IMG/VR virus record: IMGVR_UViG_3300020183_000122
Location: 1-49,559 of that record
Length of the DNA: 49,559 bases
Direction: 5' to 3' (one strand)
From: a virus
Shown: piece by piece, positions 1 through 11,600 of the stretch
How the letters are laid out: each line of letters starts with the position of its first letter
Numbering within the stretch: the stretch's first letter is position 1
Program-made: the position numbers and the translations under genes
Notes under the pieces: generated by a model
Told to the model about the DNA's origin: nothing
The model's database searches: none
Seen by the model: the letters and a program-made list of their open reading frames with translations, nothing else

Positions 1-559
1 CCGAGAGGACTACTGTTCCTACGTTGCTTGCTAGACCATTAAATAACAAATTAATTCCTGTGCCACTTGGATGTGAAACAGTCATAGCAAGTTGTCCACC
101 GGCATTAAAGAAGTAACGCGCAGCATCACCATTAGCAAAAGTTGCTGTATGTGTAAATGTTAAGGCTGAACTCCAACTAGCAGCACGTGAAACAGCATTG
201 GCTGCAGTTGAACCTTGAGTTACTGCATTTAAACGACTGGTGAATATTGAAGTTAAGTTTGTTGGCAATGCGCTATGATATGTAATTATGCCGCCAGCTA
301 CAGGCACAGAAATACTTGAAATACTAGTGCCTTGGTGACTTGCAGCGTTAGCACAGTTGGAAATTAATGTAGCCCATTGACCTACAGCAGCAATGCTTTG
401 TCCTGCACTTACGTTTGCTAAGGCAGTTTGACCGTATCCCTTATCACTACCACCAGTTGCCCACACAGCATTTAATGTGCCTGAAGTTGTAGTAGGATCC
501 CCGCCAGCAAATGTATTTAAGTCGGCAGCTTGTATTAATCCAAATTGTGCGTAACTCAT
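1..559 (-). CDS. Tail-fibre/appendage-type structural protein (3' end outside window)
   Basis: The frame opens at an ATG (complement of 557-559) with residues MSYAQFGLIQAAD and stays open for 186 codons to the window edge, so the C-terminus is missing. The product is rich in Ala, Ser, Thr and Gly. It includes a stretch reading SWSSALTFTHTATFANGDAA followed by RYFFNAGGQL and MTVSHPSG, which looks like a beta-rich virion surface protein. It is the last gene seen in the minus-strand tail block, 14 bases after a tail-fibre-like gene, so a role in the distal tail or fibres is inferred from position and composition. A weak ribosome-binding sequence (AGGATT) lies upstream. No receptor-binding fold can be assigned from this part. 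Confidence 0.7.
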   Translation of the reverse strand, partial: MSYAQFGLIQAADLNTFAGGDPTTTSGTLNAVWATGGSDKGYGQTALANVSAGQSIAAVGQWATLISNCANAASHQGTSISSISVPVAGGIITYHSALPTNLTSIFTSRLNAVTQGSTAANAVSRAASWSSALTFTHTATFANGDAARYFFNAGGQLAMTVSHPSGTGINLLFNGLASNVGTVVLS

Positions 560-573
560 TTTTTTTAATCCTA

Positions 574-1815
574 TTATCTTATCATTACAATGGCTTCAAC
601 AAAGCCTTCTTCTTCTGTATATTTATCTGTTAACGAACGACCTATGGTGTTAAACGCATTGGCTTCTCCCTCAAGTGCTGCTCTGGCTTTACCATGCCCT
701 GCACTGACAAGACGCTGTCCTTTTCGTACTTTACCACTAACCTTTACTTGAACTCTGCCTGAAACCGCTACAGGAGGATGTGTCTTATCATCTCCTGCCA
801 TGCCGTTCATTAGATATGCAGCAGTATTTGATATAACGCCAAAGACATCTTCGCTTAATTCATATTTAACTGCAGTGATTTCTGCTGGTCCACCTAGTTG
901 CACTACAGTGCCAGCATCATATTCTGTGTCAGCCTCAAATCTTTCTGCTAAGTCAGCATATGTCGCTGTTAATCTTGATCCACTGCTCAATGCCCAGTTA
1001 CCTGTAATTGTACCGGCAACGCTATTTGCACCTGTAGATAATACTGTACCTAAAAATGCTGTTGACGCTGCAGTTGCAGCATTACCTACATTGCCTGCAT
1101 AGGTGGGCAAAAATAATGCAACGTTACTGTTACTATATGCCGTACCGCCGCCAAAAACATTAGCCCCGTTACTATACATTAAGTTATCGCATAATAGTCC
1201 CTTGTATGGCGCACTAGCACCTGGAGTAATATACATATTACCGTTAGCTAGTATCATTGAGTTACCAGTAAGACCACCGGTTACTGTATATGTGCCGTTT
1301 ATATTGCCTGCAGTTGCATTGCCGCCTGTAGTAATTACAGTTGTGGTTAAATTAGCCACGTTAGTAGTACCGCTTAAGTTAGCATTGCCTACATTGGCAC
1401 TTGTAATTACTGTAAGATAGTTAAATGTTGCAGCATTAGCATTACTATTATTAGTAGCAACAATATTATTTGCTGATAGATTACCTGTAACAGTAACTGC
1501 ACCGAAACTTGTATTACCACCTGAGCTAGTTGCTGTTAGAGCTAGCCATGCTGCTGCATTGGATTCGCCGTCAGTTGGACAGACATACAAAGTTGTATTG
1601 TTTGTATTGTACCATAGCTGTCCTGCTAACGGGTTAGCTGGTGGTGCTGTATCTGCGAAATTTTCAAGCATATGGACAAAGTTAGTGTCAAGAGACTGTC
1701 CATAACCAGCGTAGTTTCTACCAGGTAATCCTAAAGATGTGCTAGTAGTGTTTATTGTACCATCAGCAATGGTAGTTAGTACTGTTCCATCGCTTTTAAC
1801 AATCGTATATGCCAT
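574..1815 (-). CDS. Tail-fibre-like protein, 413 aa
   Basis: This is a 413-residue virion protein. The N-terminal about 100 residues (GLPGRNYAGYGQSLDTNFVH, then NPLAGQLWYNT) form a type common at the start of tail fibres in aquatic T4-like phages and probably attach to the baseplate or a partner fibre. The middle (about 105-280) is Asn/Thr/Gly/Ala-rich low-complexity sequence with recurring TVTGNLS or NANLSGTTNV-like units, as in beta-structured shafts. The C-terminal about 130 residues start at YADLAERFEAD and contain GTVVQLGG, a conserved terminal domain of many phage fibres. GGAG lies 9 bases before the ATG, and a late-promoter-like GATAAATA lies further upstream at 1835-1842. Family knowledge supports tail fibre; the receptor is unknown. 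Confidence 0.75.
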   Translation of the reverse strand: MAYTIVKSDGTVLTTIADGTINTTSTSLGLPGRNYAGYGQSLDTNFVHMLENFADTAPPANPLAGQLWYNTNNTTLYVCPTDGESNAAAWLALTATSSGGNTSFGAVTVTGNLSANNIVATNNSNANAATFNYLTVITSANVGNANLSGTTNVANLTTTVITTGGNATAGNINGTYTVTGGLTGNSMILANGNMYITPGASAPYKGLLCDNLMYSNGANVFGGGTAYSNSNVALFLPTYAGNVGNAATAASTAFLGTVLSTGANSVAGTITGNWALSSGSRLTATYADLAERFEADTEYDAGTVVQLGGPAEITAVKYELSEDVFGVISNTAAYLMNGMAGDDKTHPPVAVSGRVQVKVSGKVRKGQRLVSAGHGKARAALEGEANAFNTIGRSLTDKYTEEEGFVEAIVMIR

Positions 1816-1834
1816 ATGCTAAACTCCGCTCTTT

Positions 1835-1842
1835 TATTTATC
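1835..1842 (-). promoter_or_regulatory. Late-promoter-like octamer GATAAATA
   Basis: The minus strand reads GATAAATA, one base from the T4 late -10 consensus TATAAATA, 20 bases before the ATG of the 413-aa fibre gene and just after the stop of the gene upstream. The same octamer precedes several other late-type genes here. T4 late promoters need only this element, with no -35 box, and are read by gp55-polymerase. Confidence 0.5.
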
Positions 1843-2457
1843 TTATATTGTAATCAAATTAGTAAGGGCTTGTATTCTTACTGTATAATCGATCTGAATT
1901 TGTCTATTTAAAGACTTTTGTACTGGATGGAAAATAACATGAGTTAATAGTCTTGTTATTGTTTCTCCTGCGCTGTCAGTACCATAGTATGCTAATAATC
2001 CTAATTCATCAAAAATGTAGTCACTATCAGTTTGGGTGCTATTATCAAAGGCGTCCTGCCCTGGAGGTTCACCGTAGTCTAATAAACATTGCACTAAAAT
2101 GTCGCTATATAATTGCCCCGACGTATGATTTACTGTCATTTTATTACGTGTAGGGTCTAAATTTAATACGCTAGTATCGTCAACAATTTTAGCATATGTC
2201 TCGTTGTATAGCGCAGCGTTGATACCTGTAGTGTTTGGGGGTAAATAAGTTATTATACCTGTCTCATCTACGCTAGCTCCGCCATTACCAAAAGCCATTT
2301 GAAAGATTTGTCCATAGCCCCTGCTACTTAAAGTATCAGCTAAACTAACTGACATATTTTCATAATTAATAGCGTTATTTTTATCAACAAAAACCTCTAA
2401 GGAATTAGGGTCATATATCTTTAAAAAGCCCTCAACTTTGTAGGGAACATTTATCAT
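1843..2457 (-). CDS. Conserved-type virion protein of unknown function, 204 aa
   Basis: This is a 204-residue protein without a signal peptide or membrane segment. I do not recognise a named family with certainty. The sequence has an N-terminal VEGFLKIYDPNS segment and a C-terminal part (about 150-204) ending in HPVQKSLNRQIQIDYTVRIQ. That ending resembles short proteins encoded beside tail-fibre genes in aquatic T4-like phages. Its ATG overlaps the stop of the 56-aa gene (TAATG), so the two are probably translationally coupled. AAGGGG lies a short distance upstream inside that gene. Position between the giant structural gene and the fibres suggests a baseplate or fibre-attachment role, which is inference. 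Confidence 0.65.
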   Translation of the reverse strand: MINVPYKVEGFLKIYDPNSLEVFVDKNNAINYENMSVSLADTLSSRGYGQIFQMAFGNGGASVDETGIITYLPPNTTGINAALYNETYAKIVDDTSVLNLDPTRNKMTVNHTSGQLYSDILVQCLLDYGEPPGQDAFDNSTQTDSDYIFDELGLLAYYGTDSAGETITRLLTHVIFHPVQKSLNRQIQIDYTVRIQALTNLITI

Positions 2458-2627
2458 TAGGTATCGCCCCTTTTCTGCACTAACACTTGACCTGTCTTTG
2501 CATCATAAATCTTTACATGTGTTGTAATATTAACGCCGCTGTTTTCATTTGGCTTATTAAGATGTATCTTAACATCTTTATTAGGATTTTGCTTATTTTC
2601 AGGGGGATTTATTACAATTTTGCTCAT
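2457..2627 (-). CDS. Small hypothetical protein, 56 aa
   Basis: A short frame of 57 codons starts at an ATG (complement of 2625-2627) with residues MSKIVINPPENK and ends KTGQVLVQKRGDT. It is charged, with no membrane segment. It fills the gap between the giant gene and the 204-aa gene and shares the base A with the next start codon (TAATG). A late-type octamer GATAAATA lies 5 bases upstream of its start, leaving almost no leader. The tight packing on both sides supports a real gene; the function is unknown. Confidence 0.6.
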   Translation of the reverse strand: MSKIVINPPENKQNPNKDVKIHLNKPNENSGVNITTHVKIYDAKTGQVLVQKRGDT

Positions 2628-2632
2628 AGTTT

Positions 2633-2640
2633 TATTTATC
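2633..2640 (-). promoter_or_regulatory. Late-promoter-like octamer GATAAATA
   Basis: GATAAATA on the minus strand lies between the stop of the giant gene (2643-2645) and the ATG of the 56-aa gene (2627). It has the same AGATAAATAAAA context as the copy at 1835-1842. The distance to the 56-aa start is very short, so a transcript from here may mainly serve the 204-aa gene downstream. Confidence 0.4.
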
Positions 2641-2642
2641 TT

Positions 2643-5600
2643 TTAATATATGTTGGAGTTTAAGAATATAGCAGCAGAAGTTGTGCTTATTGACAAAGGA
2701 TCTCCCAACGTTGTATTATATGTATAACTATTCCAAGTCCTATTATAATTAGAAGCAATCATTCTATTATTTGGCAATAGGCTAAAGACCTCAGTATATT
2801 TTGGTATAGACAATTGCATACCTGTGCCATTTGCTCCTCTTTGTAAATTACCTACAGTATTCAAGTCAGGATCGCAACTAAAGAATTTTATATATTCTCC
2901 ATTTATTATTAAATCACGACCTTCAATTACTGTAATCATTAATTCATCCCCTTCTTCAAGATACTCTGAATTTTCAGTAATTATTAATGTCGGACTTAAA
3001 GCTTCGATTTCTACTTCGAATTGTGTTTTTGGTATTTCAATATTTTTAGTTTCATTACGTACAAGTATACCGCATAGAACTTCTTTGTTTGCGTATAGAC
3101 CAAACTCATATCCATCATCTGTTGGGGCCATTACCATATACATATGTGCTTCGCTTTGTGTAACCTTACTAAGGTCGTCTAAGTAAATTTCATTATCTAT
3201 ATCATTTAATGCATGACGTAGGAATGTTCTTGTCTGACTGTTGGCACGATAAACTGCAGGTTGATTATTTTTATCAACAAGATTTAAATAGCTTTCTTCA
3301 TTTGGAGTTGCGTTTGGGATCATGCTAGTAATAATTACTTCATCTCCTGGCTCAATCGTTGTGAGAATACTTAATTCGTTTGCAGCATTAAGTCTTAAGT
3401 GACTAGAAGGTAATCTATAACCATTAACTGTAACCCACAATCTATCTACATTACTTTGTTCCCACTGAGTTACTGTAATTGTACCTGAGGCATTATTTAA
3501 TGCAAAGATGTCTCCTTGTCTAGTTGCACTTATAGTAAATTCATTTAAACTTGAAGTAGTACCTGTACCTGTGCCGGCACCTGTAGCTATAAATATTGTA
3601 CCAACATTATTATCTACTGCACCTACTAACGTAAAGTCGGTATCTCCTACAGTTAAAATTTGATATTCATAATCTGTTATTAAGGCTGTAGCTACTGTTT
3701 CTGGAGCGACTGTCTTAACATAATAAGTTGTTCCGTCAATAATGTTGCTACTACTCATAATAGCATCACCAATATTTGCTCCAACTTCAGTAAACAATAC
3801 TGGAGTATTAATAATTAAACCATCTGTACTCTCGACCGTAATTCTGTCGGTCGTAGCATTAGTATCAGTAGCTGTTGTTAAAGTAATTACAAACAATCCT
3901 GCTCGCCATATGTATCCGTCGCTAATATAGGCTGATACCATTTCTACAGGATAATTTGGTTGAGCATATGCTGGATTATATGGTTCAGTATATAAATCTA
4001 CTATAGTGGTTGAAATTATATGCACGTAATACTTGTTATTATTCAATTGGGTAGATCCTTCTACGCCATCAATTTGTACAAATGTATTTTCCGTTAACGC
4101 ATGCGGTATTCCTGTTTGTACTCTTACAGCGGGTTGCCCACCAATCTGAACTAATATAAATCCAGTATCGTCTGTAAGAGCTATTTGATTGCCATCTTCG
4201 TCCTTTATAGTAAATTCTGAGGCATTTATTATAGTATCTACAAAATAAGTTGTACCTAATAAACTTATACCGCCTAATGAAGCCTGTAATGCTTTACCAG
4301 TACCAGAACCTACAGTAGCATTAGCAGTAAATGTTCCATAAACTACTGGAGTTCCAACATAGCCTACTGCGTTCCAATTAGTATCTCCTAAAACTTCAAT
4401 TCTATATTGCACACCATTTGTTAAACTATCTGCAGATGATCTAGAAGTTTTAAATAACGCAGTTTGTCCTACTACAAAATTAGCAGTACTACTACAAGTT
4501 ATAACATTAGTTGTTGATGAAGTTCCTGTAACATTAGTTTCCGCTATAGGACTAGAAAGTGTATTGCTGATAAAGATAATGTTAGCTACAGTCAAACTAT
4601 TGACTAAAACGGGCATAGCACCAGTGTCGTTTGTTAATTGTAATGCTGGTCCACCTAATGTTTCACTTATTACAAATTCTGTGCTATTGAGAATTTCTAT
4701 AATATAATATATTTTTCCTGCTACTATTCCGTCTAGTACAGGACTTTGGAATATAATAGTGTCATTTACGTTAAGTTCCGTAGTAGTATATCCTGATGCT
4801 AATGTTAACCAATTTAAATTTTCATCATATGTTACTATGCTAGGTGTATTTTGGTCATATGTTTGTATGCTAGGAGTATCTTGGTCATAACTTCCAATAG
4901 AATTATTAGTGCTTTCTACCACTAACTCTAGGAAATCACCACCGAGAGTACCTGTTACACCAAATTCAGTATTAAAGTATTGTCTATCAGTTAAATTGTA
5001 AGATGTTATTGCTACAACACTATTTGCTGGAGGAGGGCTTACAAATGTAAGTGTATCTAAGGATGAATTAATAGTGTACTGACTTCCTGTTTGACGTAAA
5101 CCATTAATTTCTACAATTGCATTTCCAGGATTATCTTGTCCCACAAAGTAAGATAATGCAAACTGAGACGTAGAGCCATTACCATTAAACAATTCAGTTT
5201 GTGGTAAAGTATATCCATATTGAATTGGGCTAGTTTCACCAAAGAATGAATATACTAGATAATCTATGTCCTGATCATATTGATCTGCTAATAATACTTT
5301 AGCCTGCACGCTATCCGACTGTATACCAATAGCATAATCATATGTTATGAATATACCGCCACCTGAACCTTCTGCAAGTAATATTGTTGGTCCTCCTAAA
5401 GTTGCACTAATAGTAAATTCATTATCATCAATTATATTATTAATATAATATGTTGTTAATGGCACCAAATTTGCTCCGCCAAATGTTACAGTCTCACTAA
5501 ACTTAATAGGATCATTAACACTTAATAATGCAGTAGTATTAATTGTAATAGCATTATTTGTATTTTTAGTTTTAAATACTGAACCGGTTATACCATAAGT

Positions 5601-8600
5601 TAATAAAGAACCATTATGATACATAACTGGATCCGTATATACTAGACCTGAACCTATTTGTATTATAACACTCATTGGTCCTTCGCCGGTAAGCGGACCA
5701 TCGAGCAATTCTACAGCAGGACCTGCGATTCCGCCGCTTGCAGACGCAGAAATTATAATTGCATTTCTAGCATTACTAATTTCCTTGACATAATAGTTGG
5801 TATCTTCTAATAGTCCCCCGTATGTGTCGCCTGTAAATCTTACTATTGTATTTTGTACAAAATATGAAACGTCAGTGCAAATAATATAATTACTTACACT
5901 TTCTGTTTTTATAACCGTAATTTCAATTGGTTCAGTGCCTGGCTGAATTAAACCGCTGCCTTGAAATACACTAGCTGAGTAGTTACAATTTAAATTTATT
6001 TCTTGGAATCCAGTTATAAGATTTGCACGAATAGGATCAGTCTTAGTACTTGATTTTACTAGCTGATCGCTGTTACCCACTTCATATACATCAATTCTTA
6101 ACTTATCCATAATTGGACTGAATGGCAATGGATTTGTCAATGTAATATAATTGTTTACATAATTTACTGTATAGTCTATTCCCTCGTACAATCTTGTGCC
6201 TAAATTAGTGGTTCCATTTATTTGGTATACCGTTAATTGTGCAGTAGTTTCACTTGTGATTTGTATACCTTCGTGTGAATGTCCATGAACATGACGCATA
6301 GGCCCATACATATATTGAACTTGATCTGCTGTATCAGGATCGTACTCTACAGAAATTGAATTATATCCAACATGTTGGTATTCAGTTACTTCCCAATTTG
6401 TGCCTGCTCTCGTTGAAACAGTCATATTTAAATTGTCTGTAACTATACCTGGTACTAATTCTTCTGGGCCATAACCAAACACAAACGGTGAGCCAATAAC
6501 TTCATAAGCAGGGGAGACTATATTAAAGAAATTATCAATGTCCCAAGTTACGCCATCATCATATGATCTTATAGCTGTATTATTATCTCCAACAACAGTA
6601 AATCTTGTTTCTGCACTATCAAAATTTATAGCATTTAGATTTTCTGTGACACCACTTGTTTGTGTAACCCAATTAAATCCATCACTACTAGTTCTAACTT
6701 CACCATCGTTACCTACAGCCATGTAGATATTGTTTTGATATATAACATCGTTAAGTTTTGGTTCGTATGGATATTTGTACATTAATGTTTGTTCAGGTAT
6801 AGATCCTATACCAGATAAACCTACTGTACCTGTACCCGATGTTGTACCTGTTGCTGTAAACACAACTCCTGGCGTATTTGTTGCTGCGCCAACTAAAACA
6901 AAATTAGATGTTCCTGGATTTAATATTGTGTAGGTCTTACCGATTTCTAAATTGCCTGCAGTTACATCTGAATTTATTGTTATGAAGTTACTTGACAAAA
7001 TGCCAGTAACAGTATATGAAACGTCATCGTCAATGATGTCGAATGGTTTAGTAAATCTTACTGTATCTCCTACAATAAATCCTAGAGTGCTGCCTACAGC
7101 TATTTTCTGTAAGCTTGATCCTAACACTAAATTTACGTTTGTTTCGGTGATGCCTTGCCATGTGCCCGGCTGTGTTGATGTATAGATAGCACCATTATCA
7201 CCGACAATTATAATATTAGTGCCATCACTAGTTATACTATAGAAACCATTTTGTGTAGCTGAACCTGCACTTGTCCAGTTATAACCATTAGTACTATAAA
7301 GAATAATGTTTGTACTAACTATTTCGGTTAGTCCGCTGCTATAATCATAACGCTGACCTTTACCAACTGCTATCCAACCGCTAAACAAACTAGTGCTTAC
7401 ATAACTTATACCATATAGTTCTTGTGTTAAGTTACTATCAAATCTAAACACTTCCTGCCAAACTGTTGAGTTTGTACTTAAAACTATCTTATTACCTACA
7501 GCAACATAAACTCCATTATTATAAGCTACACTATTTAAACTTAATGCACCATTTGATAATGGTATAGCATACTGACTAGTTTTTCCGAAAGGTATTAGTT
7601 GTCCTGCAGTAGTCCATGCTGTGGAATTTACACTGCGTATAATAGGTGTTGCGCTATTCGTACTGGTCATTACATAATAAGTGCCTGAGTATATTACGTC
7701 ACTTAATCCTAACGGTTCATTTGCAATTTTTGCAATATCCCAATTTACATCGTCAATATCTACAGCAAAGGCTGAGTATGTTGGTAAGTTTGCTGGTGCA
7801 AAATAACGTGTACCAACAAATATCAAACTTTCCATATTAATATTTGTTGGATAGAAAGCCTGCGCTTGTAGTTGCGTGTCTAGAGGAAATTGTTGATCTG
7901 GTTCAAACGCATTACCTAAGTAGTTGTTATTTGGATAACGTGTTCCAGTAACTAATTGAGTTGTGTCAACACCAGGCATATCAACAGTTGGTTGATAGTA
8001 TCCTATTATACGATCTAGACCATTTAATACTCTGTCACCGCTGTTTAACAATTCCCATTTACCATATACGAATTCAGGGTCATTATTACTTACAATACAT
8101 CTGTATACATTATTATTATATTTGACTATGCTTTGATTAAAGTAAAACGGTTCAGGCAAGAATGTAAATGCTCCTGCTTTTGCCATTGTCATATTTCCAC
8201 TAGAATTAGTTAATGAGAATGTTGAGCCTCCTGGCTGATCGCTTATTGTAATTGTATTACTACTCTTTGTTAAAATATAATAAGGAGTACCCAAAGTTAC
8301 GCCCCCAAATACTGTGCCAGAAAATATTATTGTATCATTTATATTAAATTCGCTTGCATTTGTAACAGTAATGATGTTTGATGCAATACTGCTAGCAGTT
8401 GTAGTTGTATATCCATTATAGTTAAAATCATTAATATTAACATGCTGAGTTAATAATGGATTACTGTAGACTTCAAATGTATTTGCACTTAACACCTTAA
8501 GATAATACTGATTAGCTACACCAGCAGGTGTTCCTTGACATATTACATTTTCAAGTTGTCCATTTGCACCTATCGTTTCAACTACTATGGTTAAATTATT

Positions 8601-11600
8601 ATTTGGTGTTGTGCCACCAATTAAAACTCCTGCTATAGTAATAGTATTGTCTGTTGCAAAGCCTGATCCAGCATCTTGAATTTGTACTCTATATCCGCCT
8701 AATATATAACTTACATCGAATATTGGAGTGCTAGTAATTTCTTGATCTAATACAACAGTTTTAGTTTCACTACTTAAAGCAATAGTGGAACCGCCTATTG
8801 AACTTGATAATGTTATAAAAGGTTCGCCGGCACCAGTCATTGGTCCGCTATCTGCTGTTAAATCTTCCTCTGGTCCTCCTGGACTTAAAGAAATCTTAAA
8901 GCTTGTATTGGACACAATTGAGCTAGGTACTACATAGTATTGAACACCAATAACTATACCACCTAAACCAGAACCACTAAAAATTATTGAAGCATTATCA
9001 TATAAGTTGCTAGTATCAGAAGTTAATAATAAATTTGCACTTGTAGTTGCTGTTACCGTAGTTTCTAATACACCAATTGTTTTAATAAAATAAGTTGTTC
9101 CGGAAGTTAATCCACCTAAGTCTTGATCTAGAGTAAATGGCATATTAACATACATGTTTGTAGTGCCATCTACAACTTCAACAATATATACGTCTTCTAT
9201 TGCTAATGCATTAATACCGGTTAAGGATGCCATAACACTACGTGATATTAAGTTGCCGATTGTAAAGACATCTATATTCACGTATTGAGGGCTTGTATCG
9301 TAAAAAGTAAATAATTGACCATCTACTTGTCCAGGGCTTACTGGAAGTGATACATTCATTACTATATCAGTATCAGCATCGGTTAATTGTACAACCTCAG
9401 CTTGACTTGTACCTAATCCTGTTGTATCTGTAGCACTTGCTACGGTAGTTACAGCAAATGTTGTGCCGTTGATACTTTCACTTAAAGTTATTATTTGTAG
9501 GTCAATAATAGAACTTACATAATATATTACGCCTTCTAATATATTACCGAAATTACTTACAGTTAATCCAGATATTTCTAGGTTACTAAATGTAATAGGT
9601 TCATTGACTGCCAACCCAGTAGTACTATCTAAAAACACATAATTACCTGTGCTATTAGTTTCAGTCAAAATGTATGTAGTTGGATTTTTACTTTCACTGA
9701 TAGTAAATGTTTGTTCATCTAGAATGCTTGTAACATAATATGTTTGGTTCATTCTAATGTTGCCGGCATATAGAGGAGGATCTATTACTCCTGGTAGTGT
9801 AAAGAACAATGGAATATTCGTATACAAGCCGGTTGTGCCACCTGTACCTATAGCTGTGATTGGTACTGTTAATGCATTTACATTAGCTGAGGCTCCTGTA
9901 ATTGTACGTATACCCGAATAATCTACACTAATAATTGTTTTGTTAACAATTTCTGCTGTGTAAAGTTTACATCCTGCTGGACTTACTGTATAGTCTGCTA
10001 AATTAATACTTGAGCCACCATTAGTTAAACTTACTTTAAAATTCTTTTCATCTACAATTTCACTTATATAATAAACTGTAAATCCTTGTAGACCACTTGT
10101 GCCCACATCGCCAATCATTTTAATTGGCATTCCAATGGTAAAGCCTATAGTAGAGCCGGAACTATTAGGCTCACCTGTATCATCATCATATGGTTCAAGT
10201 TCAATAGTATCGTTAGTACCATCAAAATCTACAACTGTTCTTTCAAAACTCGACCATTCAACACCGTCACTGTTATCAATAGTAATTGAAGTTGGTATAC
10301 TTTCTACAGTGTTTATTGGGAAGACTACTCCTTGTGCGCTAGCTAAAATATTTTCGATAGGCGGAGTTGTGCTTTGTAATGATATTATTGAGCTACTTAC
10401 TCTTTCACTGTTTTCATAGGTACCTGCAAAGAAGGATCCATAAAATGCATCGGCTCTCCAATCTGTAACCTGACTATTATATGTTGTTCTATCAAAGCGT
10501 AGATTGATATTATTTTCTCTCACAGGCATAGCACTGCTAATTGTGCTAGCTTTTGCACCAAAATTAAGTGTATGTGAGCCAGAGCCTTGATTATAAAGTG
10601 TAACTCTATCAACATCATTAACTGCATCATCAAAACTAGTATAGAGAGCAATAATTGTAAATGGTGCGTTTTCTAATACATTGATGTAATACCATTGATT
10701 GTTATCTAAACCACCAACATTAATACTGCCTGGATTATTTTTATATCTTAATAAATTTCCTGTACTCAAAGAAGGTGCAAATATTTTAATTGTATTTGTT
10801 AGTTCGTTAATATCGCTTACAGTGAAATCAATTACTAGTGCAGGATCAATAATAATTTCTGGTAAGAATACATATCCTAATCCTGGATTTATTACAGTAA
10901 CACTTACTACACTGTCTAAACTCATAACTGCTTCTAGTACAGCCGGTACTTTTGGTTCTGGATATAAACTTGCTGTGCCAGTACCTGTACCTGCACCGGT
11001 AGCTATAAAGCTTAAGCCAATAGTATTACTAGTTGCACCGATTAGCGTAAAGTCAGTAGGATTATTGTTAAGTCCTAAAGATTGTATAATATAGTTTCTA
11101 CCACTTATAAAAGTGCCTGCTTCTGTTAGACCTATGTCTATATAAGCTGTGACCTTAGGTGGTTCAGTATATTGACTGCCACCGTCAAGTAGTAATACAG
11201 GCGGTAAGTCAATATAAATATTTTGTCCTGGTAAATGATCAAATACTGTGGTACTATTTAATCCGCGCACTAATCCGCTTAGTGTGTTTAATGCTCTATT
11301 AACGTTGGAGTATCCAATTAATTCATAACTTTGTTTAGTTGGGTCACTTGGATCATAAATTTTAATTACGCCGTTTATAGGGAACCCACTAGCGTTGTCA
11401 ACTATTATAAAGTTACTTGCTAATGTAACATAGCTGCCTAATGTAGTAATTAAGAAATCATTTTGCCCAGTTATGCTTACTCCATAATTATTATACCACT
11501 GAGTATATTCTGCATTTTGCCAAATGTCATTACCAGGCAAATATTGATAACCAGTATTTGGATTTTGATAAACTAGTTCAGGGCTTACAAACTGATTAAT

